DNA of 64,000 nt from Deltaproteobacteria bacterium (GTDB lineage: Bacteria > Desulfobacterota > Desulfuromonadia > Desulfuromonadales > Geopsychrobacteraceae): positions 1-64,000 of the forward strand of contig JAJRRT010000064.1 in assembly GCA_024279255.1 (NCBI GenBank), written 5' to 3'. Positions within the stretch are counted from its first letter, which is position 1; every line of letters starts with the position of its first letter. The notes below the pieces were generated by a model. That model saw only the letters and a list, made by a program, of their open reading frames with translations. It was not told the origin of the DNA and made no database searches. A program made the position numbers and the translations under genes. Positions 25,524-33,033 of the stretch are shown one piece after another.

Positions 25524-26597
25524 TCAATGCGGCAGAAACGACTGATCCTTCTCGATCCGCAACACAACAGCAGTCAGCAGTTTGATCGCGGCTTGTAGAT
25601 CGCTTTCTGCGAGCAGTTCTACCGGGGTATGCATATAGCGCAACGGGATACCGAGCAGCGCGGTGGCGACTCCGCCACGGGTCAATTGCAGGCTATTGGC
25701 GTCGGTGCCGGTGGCGCGTGGCACGCCGATGATCTGCAGCGGAATCTCTTCGCGTGCGGCAGTATCGACCAGCAGATCGAACAGCACCGGGTTGATATTG
25801 GCGCCGCGTGCAAGCACCGGCCCCTTGCCAGCCTCGACACGACCAATACCTTTAGGATCGACATCGGGTGTATCGGTAGCGTGGGTCACCTCGACCACGA
25901 TCGCAACGTCGGGATTGACCCCGTAACCGCTGGTCGTTCCACCGCGCAGACCGACCTCTTCCTGTACCGTGCTGACACAGACCAGTTCAGAGACGGCACC
26001 GCCAGCGGAATGGACTCCGGCCAGAACCCGACTGACGATGAATGATCCCATCTTGTCATCGAGCGCGCGTGAAGTCAGGCGCCCATTCTGCAGACGTTCA
26101 AGGCCTACCGAGAAGGTAATCGGATCACCAATCTGCAGGAGTTGTTCTACTTCTTCGCGACTACTGCAACCAATATCAATATATTGATCTTTGAGTTTTA
26201 TCACCGTATCGCGGTCTTTAACGTCGATCAGATGAATTGCTTTTTTACCGATAACACCTTTGATGACCGCATTTTTTGTATGAATATTTATCCGTTGTCC
26301 GGGAGAGAGATGGGGATCTACGCCGCCGATCGCGCCGAAGTAGATAAAGCCTTCATCGGTGACGTACTGCACCATGAATCCAATTTCATCACAATGCCCG
26401 GCCAGCATAACGCGCAGACCACCCTCCCCTTTAAGGCGGGCCATCATATTCCCCATGACATCGACCTTGATCTGGTCGGCCAGCGGTTCAAGATGTTTCT
26501 TAATAACCTTCTGAGCAGGGGCCTCAAACCCGGATGGACTTGGGGCTTCAACCAACTCTTTCAGGAAATCGAATTCCGAATCAGGCAACATTTTCAC
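25524..26597 (-). CDS. M42-family aminopeptidase (FrvX/glutamyl aminopeptidase type)
   Basis: 357 residues. Metal ligands are visible: LAGHCDEIGFMV (His, about 68), TSRALDDKMGSF (Asp, about 180), STVQEEVGLRGG (catalytic Glu pair, about 212), EVTHATDTPD (Asp, about 235) and MHTPVEL (His, about 323). The M42 family are dinuclear zinc or cobalt exopeptidases, usually tetrahedral 12-mers that trim peptides in the cytoplasm. The start overlaps the end of the PHP gene by 17 nt. Confidence 0.9.
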   Translation of the reverse strand: MKMLPDSEFDFLKELVEAPSPSGFEAPAQKVIKKHLEPLADQIKVDVMGNMMARLKGEGGLRVMLAGHCDEIGFMVQYVTDEGFIYFGAIGGVDPHLSPGQRINIHTKNAVIKGVIGKKAIHLIDVKDRDTVIKLKDQYIDIGCSSREEVEQLLQIGDPITFSVGLERLQNGRLTSRALDDKMGSFIVSRVLAGVHSAGGAVSELVCVSTVQEEVGLRGGTTSGYGVNPDVAIVVEVTHATDTPDVDPKGIGRVEAGKGPVLARGANINPVLFDLLVDTAAREEIPLQIIGVPRATGTDANSLQLTRGGVATALLGIPLRYMHTPVELLAESDLQAAIKLLTAVVLRIEKDQSFLPH

Positions 26598-27243
26598 ACC
26601 TCTTGACGAGTTCTAGAGAATTGGCCTGTGCTTCGTCAAATTGGGCCAGGGTCATACCGGCGCCCAGCGCAACCTTACGTGCCATCTCAATGGAGAGAAG
26701 ATCTCCGGGAGCATGGGCATCATTGTTGACCACCAGGCGGGCGCCGTACTGCAGCGCCAATTTAACGACGTGGCCGTTAGTCAATGAATGTCCCTTGCGG
26801 GTGGTCACTTCCAGAAAAACTCCTTTTTGCGCAGCCAACTGCACATCTTCAGGAGTGATCAATCCAGGATGGGCCAGGATATCGACGCCTGCTTCGATCG
26901 ACGCACGGTTGGTCCCTTCGATGACCGGTTCGACAATCGTCTCACCGTGAACCGAAAGAATTTGTGCTCCATTATCACGAGCCATTTTCACAACATCAGC
27001 GATATGTTTCGGCGGAACATGGGTCAACTCAGCACCAGCCAAAAGGATCAGGCCATTGGCTTCACCGAGTTCAGCAACCACCGGACGTAAGCGTTGCAGC
27101 AAGGATATAATATTGCTCTGATCGGCATGGTCGGTGATAGCCAGCGCCCGATAACCGGCAACCGCAGCACGGCGCACAAGTTCGGCCGGGCCGAGTTCGC
27201 CATCACTGAAAAAAGTATGGGTGTGTAGATCGATCATGGTCAA
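26581..27243 (-). CDS. PHP-domain phosphatase/phosphoesterase
   Basis: 220 residues. PHP signatures: MIDLHTHTFFSDGELGPAEL (HxH metal site), ALAITDHADQSNI, GAELTHV, ILSVHGETIVEP, LAHPGLIT and VVNNDAHAPGDL. The family contains histidinol phosphatases and nucleoside phosphodiesterases using three metal ions. Histamine, histidinol or RNA-end substrates cannot be decided. It lies between miaB (23-bp gap) and the M42 peptidase in one operon. Confidence 0.85.
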   Translation of the reverse strand: MTMIDLHTHTFFSDGELGPAELVRRAAVAGYRALAITDHADQSNIISLLQRLRPVVAELGEANGLILLAGAELTHVPPKHIADVVKMARDNGAQILSVHGETIVEPVIEGTNRASIEAGVDILAHPGLITPEDVQLAAQKGVFLEVTTRKGHSLTNGHVVKLALQYGARLVVNNDAHAPGDLLSIEMARKVALGAGMTLAQFDEAQANSLELVKRCENVA

Positions 27244-27266
27244 TCTCCATCGCAGTTAAAAGAGAG

Positions 27267-28592
27267 TTATGAGTTCTGAAGCTCGCCGAGGTTTGAATTG
27301 CGGAACACCTGGGTGATCTTAACATCGACCATTGTACCAATCAGGTCGGCAGCACCGGCAAAATTGACGATCCGGTTTGCGGTGGTACGTCCAAACATCT
27401 GTCCCTCCCCCTGTTTACTCGCTCCTTCAACCAGAACCTGAAAACACTTCCCCAGATCTGATTCCCAGATATTGCGGCTATTGCTGTGCTGCAACTCAAG
27501 CAGACGATCAAAACGTTGCTGCTTAGTGCGGGCACCGGTCTTATCCTCAATCTCAGCAGCAGGAGTTCCAGTCCGTTTAGAGTAAAGAAAGGTGAAGGCA
27601 TCAGCATAACCGACCTCGGCAACCAGATCGAGAGTCTGTTGGAAGTTTTCTTCAGTCTCGCCCGGGAAGCCGACGATGATATCTGTCGACAGGCGAATAT
27701 CGGGACAGGCTGTCTTCAGCTTTTGCACCGTCAGCAAATAGTCCTCGCGACTATAGCCGCGATTCATCTGCTTGAGAATTTCGTTGGAACCACACTGCAC
27801 CGGAAGGTGCAATTGATGACAGAGGTTATCAAGGTCGCCGAAACAGGCGATCAGTTCATCGGAGAGATCTTTGGGGTGACTGGTGGTGAAGCGTATGCGT
27901 AAAAGACCTTCAACGGCTGCAACCTTGCGAACCAACTCCGGGAAGCTGATTTCACCGCTCTCTTTGTCGCCGTAGGAGTTGACATTCTGCCCGAGCAGCG
28001 TCACCTCTCTGACTCCCTGCGCAACCAGCGCTTCAACTTCTGCAACGACTTCGGCACTCGGACGACTGATCTCGCGACCTCTGACATGGGGAACAATGCA
28101 GTAGGTACAGAAGTTATCACAGCCCTGCATGATGGTAACAAAACGGGTCACGGTGTCCAGATCGCTACGTTGCGGGAACAGATTAAGACGGGTCTCCTGA
28201 TCGAGAAAGCCGGTCACGCTGAGGCGGCGGTTCCCCTGCTCAGCCTGTTGAACCAGCTCGGGCAAGCGATGGACATTATGGGTGCCGAAGACCAGGTCGA
28301 GGTATGGAACCTCTTTCAGCATCTTCTCCCCTTCCTGCTCGGCGACACAACCACCGACCCCGATAATCAATTCGGGCCGCGCATCCTTGATCGGCTTAAA
28401 ACGACCCAGGTGGCCATAGACCTTACGCTCGGCCTTATCGCGAACACTACAGGTGTTGAGCAACACCAGATCTGCGGTGTCGGCCGTAGCAACCTGCTGA
28501 TAACCGATTTCGCCCAGCATGGTGACAATGCGTTCTGAATCAACCACATTCATCTGGCAACCGAAGGTTTCCAGGTAAAAATATTTTTCCAT
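27267..28592 (-). CDS. miaB: tRNA-i6A37 methylthiotransferase MiaB
   Basis: 441 residues. UPF0004 domain with CQMNVVDSE, LNTCSVRDKAE and VGGCVAEQEG cysteines, radical-SAM CDNFCTYCIVPHVRGRE and C-terminal TRAM domain (about 375-438). Converts i6A37 to ms2i6A37 in tRNAs reading UNN codons, with an auxiliary 4Fe-4S cluster as sulfur donor. The YADAFTFLYSKRTGTPAA segment is typical MiaB, distinguishing it from MtaB at 12.6 kb. Confidence 0.95.
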   Translation of the reverse strand: MEKYFYLETFGCQMNVVDSERIVTMLGEIGYQQVATADTADLVLLNTCSVRDKAERKVYGHLGRFKPIKDARPELIIGVGGCVAEQEGEKMLKEVPYLDLVFGTHNVHRLPELVQQAEQGNRRLSVTGFLDQETRLNLFPQRSDLDTVTRFVTIMQGCDNFCTYCIVPHVRGREISRPSAEVVAEVEALVAQGVREVTLLGQNVNSYGDKESGEISFPELVRKVAAVEGLLRIRFTTSHPKDLSDELIACFGDLDNLCHQLHLPVQCGSNEILKQMNRGYSREDYLLTVQKLKTACPDIRLSTDIIVGFPGETEENFQQTLDLVAEVGYADAFTFLYSKRTGTPAAEIEDKTGARTKQQRFDRLLELQHSNSRNIWESDLGKCFQVLVEGASKQGEGQMFGRTTANRIVNFAGAADLIGTMVDVKITQVFRNSNLGELQNS

Positions 28593-28655
28593 TTCTTTTA
28601 TCCTACCAAATTGGTTATAAAATCCGGCGCATCTTAACCCCGGAACCGATAACCG

Positions 28656-29138
28656 TCAAATCTTGAGTTGTGGGCAATGCGTGTTAAGCAAGTCAAGTAA
28701 GCTGTCCGGCTGTTCGATACAGTGGATAATCTGCGGAGCGGAACCTTCCACCGCGACACGTAGGCTAGCGAGCTGCTCACCTAACTTCTTAACTTTGATC
28801 TCTGTAATATCGGTAAGTTGCACCGATTTACTCGCAGAGAAATACAGAGATTGATCGGTCAGATGGTAGAAGATTTTCGCCCAGCGCCAACGCGCAAGGA
28901 TGATTTGCAACGGTCCGAAAAAAAAACTGCCGACAATCAAAGGTAGCGGTAACAGCGCCAGCCAGAACGGCTGACCCTCGTCGATCAACTCAAGCGCCAG
29001 CATCAGCCAGAAACTGCTGGTTAAAAAGAGTATACTTCCAATCACTGCCTGCTTCCAATATTGAAATGTATAGCAGCGTGGTGCAGGTCGCCCCTGCCAC
29101 AGAACTTCCTCGTCACTTCCTGATATTATCCCGTTCAT
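28656..29138 (-). CDS. Membrane protein with PH-like domain, unknown
   Basis: 160 residues. A short N-terminal part with DEEVLWQGRPAPRCY is followed by two helices (IGSILFLTSSFWLML and PFWLALLPLPLIVGSFFFGP), then a soluble tail with YHLTDQSLYFSASKSVQLTDITEIKV, the layout of bacterial PH-domain (YdbT-like) membrane proteins. Function unknown. Its ATG overlaps the stop of the M48-like lipoprotein gene by 4 nt, so the two are coupled. Confidence 0.6.
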   Translation of the reverse strand: MNGIISGSDEEVLWQGRPAPRCYTFQYWKQAVIGSILFLTSSFWLMLALELIDEGQPFWLALLPLPLIVGSFFFGPLQIILARWRWAKIFYHLTDQSLYFSASKSVQLTDITEIKVKKLGEQLASLRVAVEGSAPQIIHCIEQPDSLLDLLNTHCPQLKI

Positions 29139-30421
29139 TCGTTCTCCAAAACCTTTAAGCGCTCAGCAGCATTACGTCCCAGTTTGGTCGTAGAGTCGAC
29201 CTTGGCTACGGCCCTGTAAAGCTGAATTGCTCCTTGCAAATCACCAACATTTTCACGCGCCTCAGCGAGCAGATAACCACCCTCCAGAGTCGGCAACAGT
29301 TTAAAGCCAGTCTCAAGTTGCTGCAAAGCTTTCGCGTGCTGTTGCTTTTGAAGGTAGACATAACCAAGCGCAAGGTGTGATTGATAGTAATCGTTCTGCA
29401 GGTTGATCGCCTTAATCAAATAACGACGCGCAGGGACCAGATCTTCACTGCGGAGATAAGCTAAACCAAGATGACACAAGATAAGAGCTTCGTTTGGAGC
29501 CTCAAGCAATGCATGATGATAGAGATTGATCGCTTCTGCGAGCTGTCCTTCTTGTTCCAGCTTTTTTGCCATGTCGAATGAGGAATAGCCTTGACGCGTC
29601 AAGGTGAGGCTTATGATGGCGCGGGCAAATTCGATCACATTCTGTCCCTCTCCTGTCACCAGAGGGTATTGTTCATTAATATAGCGGCGGACATTAGACA
29701 GGCGCTCTGACACAAAGGGATGACTACGAAAAAATCCGTTCAGCCAGGGGGTTTGATCGGCTTTTTCAAACTCGGCATAAAAGAGGTTCTGGACCTGCAC
29801 GGCACCGCTCGGGTCGTAACCAGCTTTCACCATGTAATCAATACCGAGCCGCTCGGCCCCTGACTCCTGCTCAAGAGAATAACGCTTATTGATCAGACTG
29901 CCTGCAACTCCACCCGCTGAGAATGCAAGCGGCCCCTGACTTGCAAACCCTGACGAGATCTCGCGCTGCATACCTGGCAGATTATGCCTTGCCATGACAT
30001 GTCCGATCGAATGGCCAAGCACGGCCGCCAGCTCGGACTCAGTGGTGAGAACAGCCAGGAGTCCGCGTGTGATCGCGACATACCCTCCAGGCAGAGCAAA
30101 GTGATTAGGGGTCGAATCGTTGATAATGGCGAAGCTGAACTTAAGCTCCGGACGACCGATGTGACTCACCAAACGTTGTCCAACGGCACTGACATAAGCA
30201 CCAAGTTTGCTATCGATATAGATGCCACCGTTTTTTTGAATCACCTGCAGATAAGCAGATTTACCGAGCGCCACCACTTCGTTGTCCGTCATCCGAGACG
30301 GATCAATCACGGACCCGCGACTAATCGGAGACATCGCACAACCAGCCAGCAGACCAAATAGCAGCACTACAAAGGTATACTTAATTGATAAATGCAAACA
30401 ATGTAGCAGGTCTGGTTTCAA
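29135..30421 (-). CDS. M48-like TPR lipoprotein lacking the catalytic Glu
   Basis: 428 residues from a TTG at 30421 with AAGGAG seven bases upstream; this start puts a lipoprotein signal (LFGLLAGC, Cys28) at the N-terminus. It is built like BepA/YfgC: M48 domain about 50-250 (ALPGGYVAITRGLL, ELAAVLG) and C-terminal TPR repeats about 270-428. The zinc motif reads HSIGH (137-141) instead of HEXXH, so the general base is a serine; the second His and the ESGAE ligand region remain. BepA-type proteins assist outer-membrane protein assembly and cleave misfolded ones. This copy may act as a chaperone only, unless there is a sequence error. Confidence 0.8.
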   Translation of the reverse strand: MKPDLLHCLHLSIKYTFVVLLFGLLAGCAMSPISRGSVIDPSRMTDNEVVALGKSAYLQVIQKNGGIYIDSKLGAYVSAVGQRLVSHIGRPELKFSFAIINDSTPNHFALPGGYVAITRGLLAVLTTESELAAVLGHSIGHVMARHNLPGMQREISSGFASQGPLAFSAGGVAGSLINKRYSLEQESGAERLGIDYMVKAGYDPSGAVQVQNLFYAEFEKADQTPWLNGFFRSHPFVSERLSNVRRYINEQYPLVTGEGQNVIEFARAIISLTLTRQGYSSFDMAKKLEQEGQLAEAINLYHHALLEAPNEALILCHLGLAYLRSEDLVPARRYLIKAINLQNDYYQSHLALGYVYLQKQQHAKALQQLETGFKLLPTLEGGYLLAEARENVGDLQGAIQLYRAVAKVDSTTKLGRNAAERLKVLENE

Positions 30422-30569
30422 TGGCGAGCTCCTTTTAATCAAGCAACAAGCCAAAAGTACCATGCGATTCAGCCGTGGACCAGCCATATTGTCAGGATAA
30501 TTTCTTGCCAGGTACCCCCTTAAACCTCTATTATACAGAGCAATTAAATCCTGAAGGGGGGATTGACAC

Positions 30570-31115
30570 ATGCTTCTTGATAATGAAATGGGCTACAAAC
30601 TACTCGAGGGCGCCCGCAACGCGATTGACGCCAGCCTGACAAATTCGGAGCCGCTACCTAAAACACTTGATGACCCCGAATTAAACCAGACTGCGGGCTG
30701 TTTTGTCACGATCCACAAGGATGGTAAATTGCGTGGTTGTATCGGCAATTTTGTCAGTGAGCAGCCCCTCTATCATGAGGTTGCACAGATGGCGGTTGCT
30801 GCATCAACGGCGGATCCTCGCTTTTATGCCATGGACCAGAACGATGTTGGCAACTACAGCCTCGACATTTCGGTTCTCTCCCCGCTGAACAAGATTGAAG
30901 ATATCACGCAGATTGAAGTTGGAGTCCACGGTATCTATCTGGAAAAAGATTACAGCCGTGGGGTGTTGCTTCCACAAGTCGCCAGCGAACATGGTTGGGA
31001 TCGACAAACATTTATAGAACAAACTTGTGTCAAGGCCGGGCTCGCGACAGATGCCTGGAAATCCTCGAGAACAACTATCTACACTTTTACGGCACAGGTC
31101 ATTTCTGATAGTTAA
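30570..31115 (+). CDS. AMMECR1-domain protein (AmmeMemoRadiSam A-type)
   Basis: 181 residues; GGGGGGA seven bases before the ATG. AMMECR1 core: TAGCFVTIHKDGKLRGCIGNF, AASTADPRF, LDISVLSPL, GVHGIYLEKDYSRGVLLPQVA and WDRQTFIEQTCVKAGL. The conserved LRGCIG motif is intact. In many prokaryotes AMMECR1 travels with Memo and a radical-SAM protein; neither is next to it here. Exact reaction unknown. Probably co-transcribed with the rubredoxin gene 37 bp downstream. Confidence 0.88.
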   Translation: MLLDNEMGYKLLEGARNAIDASLTNSEPLPKTLDDPELNQTAGCFVTIHKDGKLRGCIGNFVSEQPLYHEVAQMAVAASTADPRFYAMDQNDVGNYSLDISVLSPLNKIEDITQIEVGVHGIYLEKDYSRGVLLPQVASEHGWDRQTFIEQTCVKAGLATDAWKSSRTTIYTFTAQVISDS

Positions 31116-31152
31116 CTAAAAATCTACAGAACCCGATTGATCAGGAGCCAAC

Positions 31153-31311
31153 ATGCGCTATATCTGCACAAATTGCGGTTATACCTACGACCCAGCGACT
31201 GGAGACCCCCTTGCAGAGGTTCTCCCTGGAACTTCGTTTGACGATCTACCCGAAGGCTGGTGCTGTCCACTCTGTTATCTCGGCAAAGAGGTCTTCGATC
31301 CCCTCGATTAA
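31153..31311 (+). CDS. Rubredoxin
   Basis: 52 residues, ATG with CAGGAG upstream. Iron ligands: C5 and C8 in CTNCGYTYDP, and C38 and C41 in CCPLCY. The second knuckle has Tyr where Gly is usual (CPLCG) and a third Cys at 37. Rubredoxin carries single electrons at low potential, often to oxygen-, peroxide- or superoxide-removing enzymes. A terminator follows directly. Confidence 0.9.
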   Translation: MRYICTNCGYTYDPATGDPLAEVLPGTSFDDLPEGWCCPLCYLGKEVFDPLD

Positions 31312-31312
31312 C

Positions 31313-31343
31313 AAAATGGCTCTCAATAGAGAGCCATTTTTTT
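31313..31343 (+). terminator. Rho-independent terminator after rubredoxin
   Basis: ATGGCTCTC and GAGAGCCAT stem with AATA loop, then T7 on the plus strand. Confidence 0.9.
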
Positions 31344-31373
31344 AATTACACTAAGCAGCTTTGCCCCATATTC

Positions 31374-31438
31374 TATGGTTATGAGCCTGCAAACGAGCGA
31401 AAACCTGGTCTCAAACGCTCAAATTTTCGCTTGGGGCT
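31374..31438. repeat. Dispersed repeat, copy 1
   Basis: Starts GAGCCTGCAAACGAGC and continues with CTGGTCTC and TTCGCTT. Aligns without gaps to 40551-40613 over at least 48 bases, with about 36 identical. Both copies are intergenic. Its nature is unknown. Confidence 0.5.
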
Positions 31439-31475
31439 GGCAAGTCCGACAGACTACTAGTAGGTCAATCAACCG

Positions 31476-33005
31476 CTATTCTGCCGTCCGAATAATCATA
31501 TCGATACGCCGATTGATTGCCCGACCAGCTTGAGTGTCATTCTTCGATAAAGGCCGCTCTGCACCATAGCCGATGGCTATAACCTTCTCGGGCTTGATCG
31601 CTCCATTCGCAACAAAATATGCTCGGACGGCATCAGCCCGCCGTTGTGAAAGCTGCTCGTTTGCCGCGGCAGAACCTGTGCTGTCGGTATGCCCTTCAAT
31701 TACGACATCCGGCTCGCCAAAGGTATGTACCGCAGCGCGCACAGTGCCTAACAGTTCATAATTGTCAGGTGTAATGAAAGCTTGCCCAACCGGGAAACGA
31801 ATCGCCTTCAGACGAATCACCAAGTCATGACCTTGCTTGTAAACTTCAGCCTGGTCCTTGGAAAACATATTTTGAACCTGGACAAACTGTAGCTGGAAGC
31901 GATGCTCTGCTTCAAGTTTTGCGTTTGCTTCGCGCTCTTTAGCTTCTAAAACCTCACGTGCCTTCTGAGCTTCCTTTGACTCACCTTCAAGGACGGCAAT
32001 CTGTTTCTTTTGATCACGAATGATCTGCTTTTTCTCTTTGATCTTCTCTTCCAGAGAAGCACGATCACTCTTTATCTTTTTCTGTAAAAATTGATTGTCT
32101 TTCTGCAGGGTTGCGATTGAAGCGTGTACGTTCTGCAGTTGAACTGGCCACTCTTGATCACGCATATCTGGTGCATGTAACTGTAAAGTCGTCTTCTGCA
32201 ATAGATTCTCAAACCAGAGAAAGGTAGATTCTGAACTCATTGAATCGATTTTTTTTGCCTGAGTCATCACCTGTTCAAGTCGTTTGACCTCAAACAGCGC
32301 AGCAGCTGCTTTACGCTGAATCTGCTCTTTCTCATAACGCTGCTCAGTAATATATTGGTCAGCTTGCGCCAGCTTCTTTTTAGCATCTGCGAGGGTCAGT
32401 GGAGCGATCCTGAGCGCCAGATCCTTTTCCGCGTTGGCAAGTCGTGAACGGACCTCGCCTAAAGCCGCACCCTTTATGGCTCGCAGCTCAAGGTCTGAAT
32501 AGGCCTGCACAACTCCTGCTGCCTTGTTTTTTGCACGAGCGACGTCACCATCTTCTATGCTCCGAGTCAAACTTAGAAAATTGCTCTCAATCTTTTGATA
32601 GTCCTTAGCGTACTCCATCGCATTGACTTTGTTGGCTGCATTTCTTGCGTCAATAGCCGGGCCGATCACAGCTTTTGCGACGCGAGCATAATCCTTGGCT
32701 TTCTCAAGATAGGCCTGCCCTAAAGAAACATTCTGCAAGACCTGTGCGGCAGACTCACCAATCGTCATCCCCTTACGGGCCTTTTCCAATGAGACTCCCG
32801 CCTTGGCATACCATCCGGGAGACAGGACATTCAACTGCTGCTGACGACCATCAAAAATGGCACTGGTCAGGGCAGTCAGTTGTCCACTGGGATCATCTGT
32901 GACCTGAACTTTGGAGACTTGAATTTGTGGTGCACCACAAGCAGAAAGCAAAAAAACAGAAACAATTGCTGCTGCCAAAAACGTTCCTATTTGATAGCGA
33001 AACAT
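31476..33005 (-). CDS. OmpA-family lipoprotein with DUF4398-like region
   Basis: 509 residues. Lipobox LLSAC (Cys about 23). Residues about 30-230 are helical (YLEKAKDYARVAKAV, KKKLAQADQYITEQRYEKEQI), like DUF4398; 300-395 form a long coiled coil rich in Lys and Glu. The C-terminus (about 400-505) is an OmpA peptidoglycan-binding domain: FPVGQAFITPDNYELL, VVIEGHTDSTGS, NEQLSQRRADAVRAYF and INRRIDMII. It likely links the outer membrane to peptidoglycan. A single-gene unit. Confidence 0.85.
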   Translation of the reverse strand: MFRYQIGTFLAAAIVSVFLLSACGAPQIQVSKVQVTDDPSGQLTALTSAIFDGRQQQLNVLSPGWYAKAGVSLEKARKGMTIGESAAQVLQNVSLGQAYLEKAKDYARVAKAVIGPAIDARNAANKVNAMEYAKDYQKIESNFLSLTRSIEDGDVARAKNKAAGVVQAYSDLELRAIKGAALGEVRSRLANAEKDLALRIAPLTLADAKKKLAQADQYITEQRYEKEQIQRKAAAALFEVKRLEQVMTQAKKIDSMSSESTFLWFENLLQKTTLQLHAPDMRDQEWPVQLQNVHASIATLQKDNQFLQKKIKSDRASLEEKIKEKKQIIRDQKKQIAVLEGESKEAQKAREVLEAKEREANAKLEAEHRFQLQFVQVQNMFSKDQAEVYKQGHDLVIRLKAIRFPVGQAFITPDNYELLGTVRAAVHTFGEPDVVIEGHTDSTGSAAANEQLSQRRADAVRAYFVANGAIKPEKVIAIGYGAERPLSKNDTQAGRAINRRIDMIIRTAE

Positions 33006-33033
33006 ACGTTGTTCTCCTCAAAAAATCGCCAAT

